Shown here: in pieces, positions 62,555-64,000 of the stretch | Layout of the letters: every line of letters starts with the position of its first letter | Numbering within the stretch: the first letter of the stretch is position 1 | DNA from: Cristatella mucedo | Lineage: Eukaryota; Bryozoa; Phylactolaemata; Cristatellidae | Reading direction: 5' to 3' | Assembly: GCA_009760855.2 (NCBI GenBank) | Contig: WPIO01000276.1 | Location: forward strand, 1 to 64,000 | DNA: 64,000 nucleotides | The notes under the pieces: generated by a model | What the model was told of the DNA's origin: nothing | Seen by the model: the letters and a program-made list of their open reading frames with translations, nothing else | Database searches by the model: none | Program-made: the position numbers and the translations under genes

Positions 62555-64000
62555 AAATTTAACAAGGTGAAGGCAAAGTATGTGATAGCATGTGCCTCAG
62601 ATGACACTGATGCTTCTCTAATTATTGTCCTTCAAAATTCTGGCAAAGCAAAAGTCGTCTCAAAAGAGTTATCCTGAGCACGAGAGGCTTCATTCATTAA
62701 TGATACTTATCGCAAACCCGTCGCCTACAAAGTCGTACATCCTCTTAGAGAGATACCTTAGGTGCTATTCGGCATTTCTTCACGTAAAAGACCTAGCTAG
62801 TCCAAATTAGAAAGTCCCTAGCCGGCCACCATGGCTCTAAGTATTTAAAAGTAAGATCCGGTCTTATCATTGTGAACCCTAGGGCATGATAATAAAAAGA
62901 TGACGTCCTAGTACACTCACAGAATACCATACAAAAACTCAACTTTGTGGCCAGCGAATACCATCCCGTTTTAGCTTTCAACAAGCTGGCAACTGCTGCT
63001 TTTTTCCTGAAAGAAAGCTTGACTTGATAAATGTGAATTAGCATTGATGTACTGCATAGAACTCGCGAATAGAGATGATTTTTTCGCAAACAAAAAGGTT
63101 ATGCGAAAGTGACTGGTGGGTACAACCGAATCGAGATGCTAGCTATCCTAATACTAACCACGTTGATAGGAAATATACACACATACTCTAAAGTTATAAT
63201 TGTTGTTAATACCAATGTCTTGGTCATTTTGACAGCACCACAAGAAAAATAAATCCCTATATGGAGATTTGCAGCTCGCTGGAAGCTAATTAAAGATCCA
63301 GGTTAAGAAGCGATTTGCATAGTATCACTCTGAGAAAAGCATAAACAATAAAACGACCAGACATTCGGGGAAACCGGCTGCCGGGAGCTCTTGCAGGTAA
63401 CACTTACTTCATTCATCACGTGCAGGTAAGCAGGTAAAACGCATGGGAAACGAAGAAACAATGCCATAGTCAATCGTGACGGCCCCAAGGAGAGCACCAT
63501 TTTAACCGCTTTGAAACCGCTTTTCTAGTAACAACTATATCTTTTACGAAGTCGACACCTTACATGCCGACGACTGGGGTCGAGCTTTGTACGAGCTTGC
63601 TTTCTCTTGCTATCTGTTTCGTGGCCAGGAACTGTACACGAACAGCAATAGTCATTTCAAGTACAAAGCGATAACTAAACCAGCACGTTGGCCCTTTTAA
63701 TCCTAGTGCAAGCAGAAAGAGTATGCTGCAACCACAAAACGTGGCTGGCCCGAATGTGCAGATTACAGTTTCACACAAGCGCCAGTCTTAGAAGAAATCA
63801 ATTCATTTCTCAAGCAGTCCAAAGGTTCGCTGTATTAGAGCTAAAGTCCGAGAGATTACTTACTTTTGTCTTTAACAGCTGCACACTCTGGGGAATATTT
63901 CGACCGATTGGCTTCACAGTTCGATACAGCTACACTAACTGAACAACGAATGGAGTCTCGGGCGAGACGGATTGTAATTGCCGGTCAAAGCAGCTGAGTT
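62555..64000 (-). repeat. Block U4, cut by the window edge
   Basis: Inverted copy of U1 and U2. Carries the best version of the candidate upstream exon (63089-62793: 'LSFRKKAAVASLLKAKTGWY', 'GFTMIRPDLTFKYLEPWWPA'). The 'FPCVLPAYLHVMNEV' frame (63500-63303) and the 72-codon 'CTFGPATFCGCSILFLLALG' frame (63778-63560) are both open. The end of the window falls at the part corresponding to about 9460 of U1. Confidence 0.7.

Overview
This is a window of nuclear DNA from a eukaryote, most likely a marine or other aquatic invertebrate animal. The reasons are dispersed L2/CR1-type non-LTR retrotransposons (LINEs), a tRNA-like SINE, satellites and minisatellites, and exon-sized open segments bounded by spliceosomal AG and GT signals. 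There are no bacterial operons, no intact tRNA or rRNA gene and no clearly complete host gene. The species cannot be named from the sequence. Nearly everything recognisable is repeated within the window, usually in both orientations and at different degrees of decay. All identities between copies were judged by eye, and most boundaries carry an uncertainty of about 5-30 bases.

Layout. Two LINE families supply most recognisable coding sequence. LINE-A ends in an (ATTAC)n-type tail and lies at 11.8-13.6, 16.8-17.4, 31.8-34.5, 38.6-39.1, 43.0-43.8 and 61.8-62.2 kb, with a divergent relative at 7.7 and 55.5 kb. LINE-B ends in an (ATT)n-type tail and lies at 0.5-1.0, 14.5-16.0, 18.0-19.1, 35.7-36.6, 46.2-47.8 and 48.9-49.5 kb, plus several bare 3' tails. 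An AT-rich block 'D' (1.0-2.0, 19.1-21.7, and 30.4-35.7 kb) holds decayed genes that look derived from a dsDNA virus or virus-like element: a YqaJ/alkaline-exonuclease-like nuclease, a fibre-like protein and a coiled-coil protein. D2 and D3, each with an adjoining LINE-B, form the arms of a large inverted duplication. D3 was later split by a LINE-A, and D2 preserves the empty site.

The most interesting item is a segmentally duplicated locus. It consists of blocks 'U', then Gln-rich exons, then 'H', present at 8.4-16.8 kb (+), 21.7-29.3 kb (+), 43.8-52.9 kb (-) and 59.6-64 kb (rearranged), with an older U copy at 3.9-6.0 kb. It encodes a Gln-rich protein whose first recognised exon is 333 nt (111 codons, phase 0) in four of five copies and 334 nt in the fifth. 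A second exon of about 1 kb carries Q-rich repeats followed by a coiled-coil-like region. Splice phases agree between exon 1, exon 2 and a candidate exon 3. Most copies carry stops, frameshifts or LINE insertions; exon 1 at 24729-25061 is intact. I do not recognise the family.

Other structures are: a 29-bp monomer / 58-bp dimer satellite (54.6-55.2 and 56.2-58.8 kb, degenerate at 6.9-8.2 kb) arranged as inverted arms around a LINE core; a retrotransposon Gag-like ORF at 53.3-54.5 kb that runs into a GC-rich minisatellite open in every frame examined; GC-rich repeat 'E' (2.0-3.6, 17.4, 29.3-30.4, 40.5-42.0 kb); and block 'K' with two palindromes beside a TATA-like motif (61.4-61.8 kb). Apparently single-copy DNA is limited to about 6.5-6.85, 37.3-38.6, 39.1-40.4, 42.0-42.95 and 58.8-59.2 kb.
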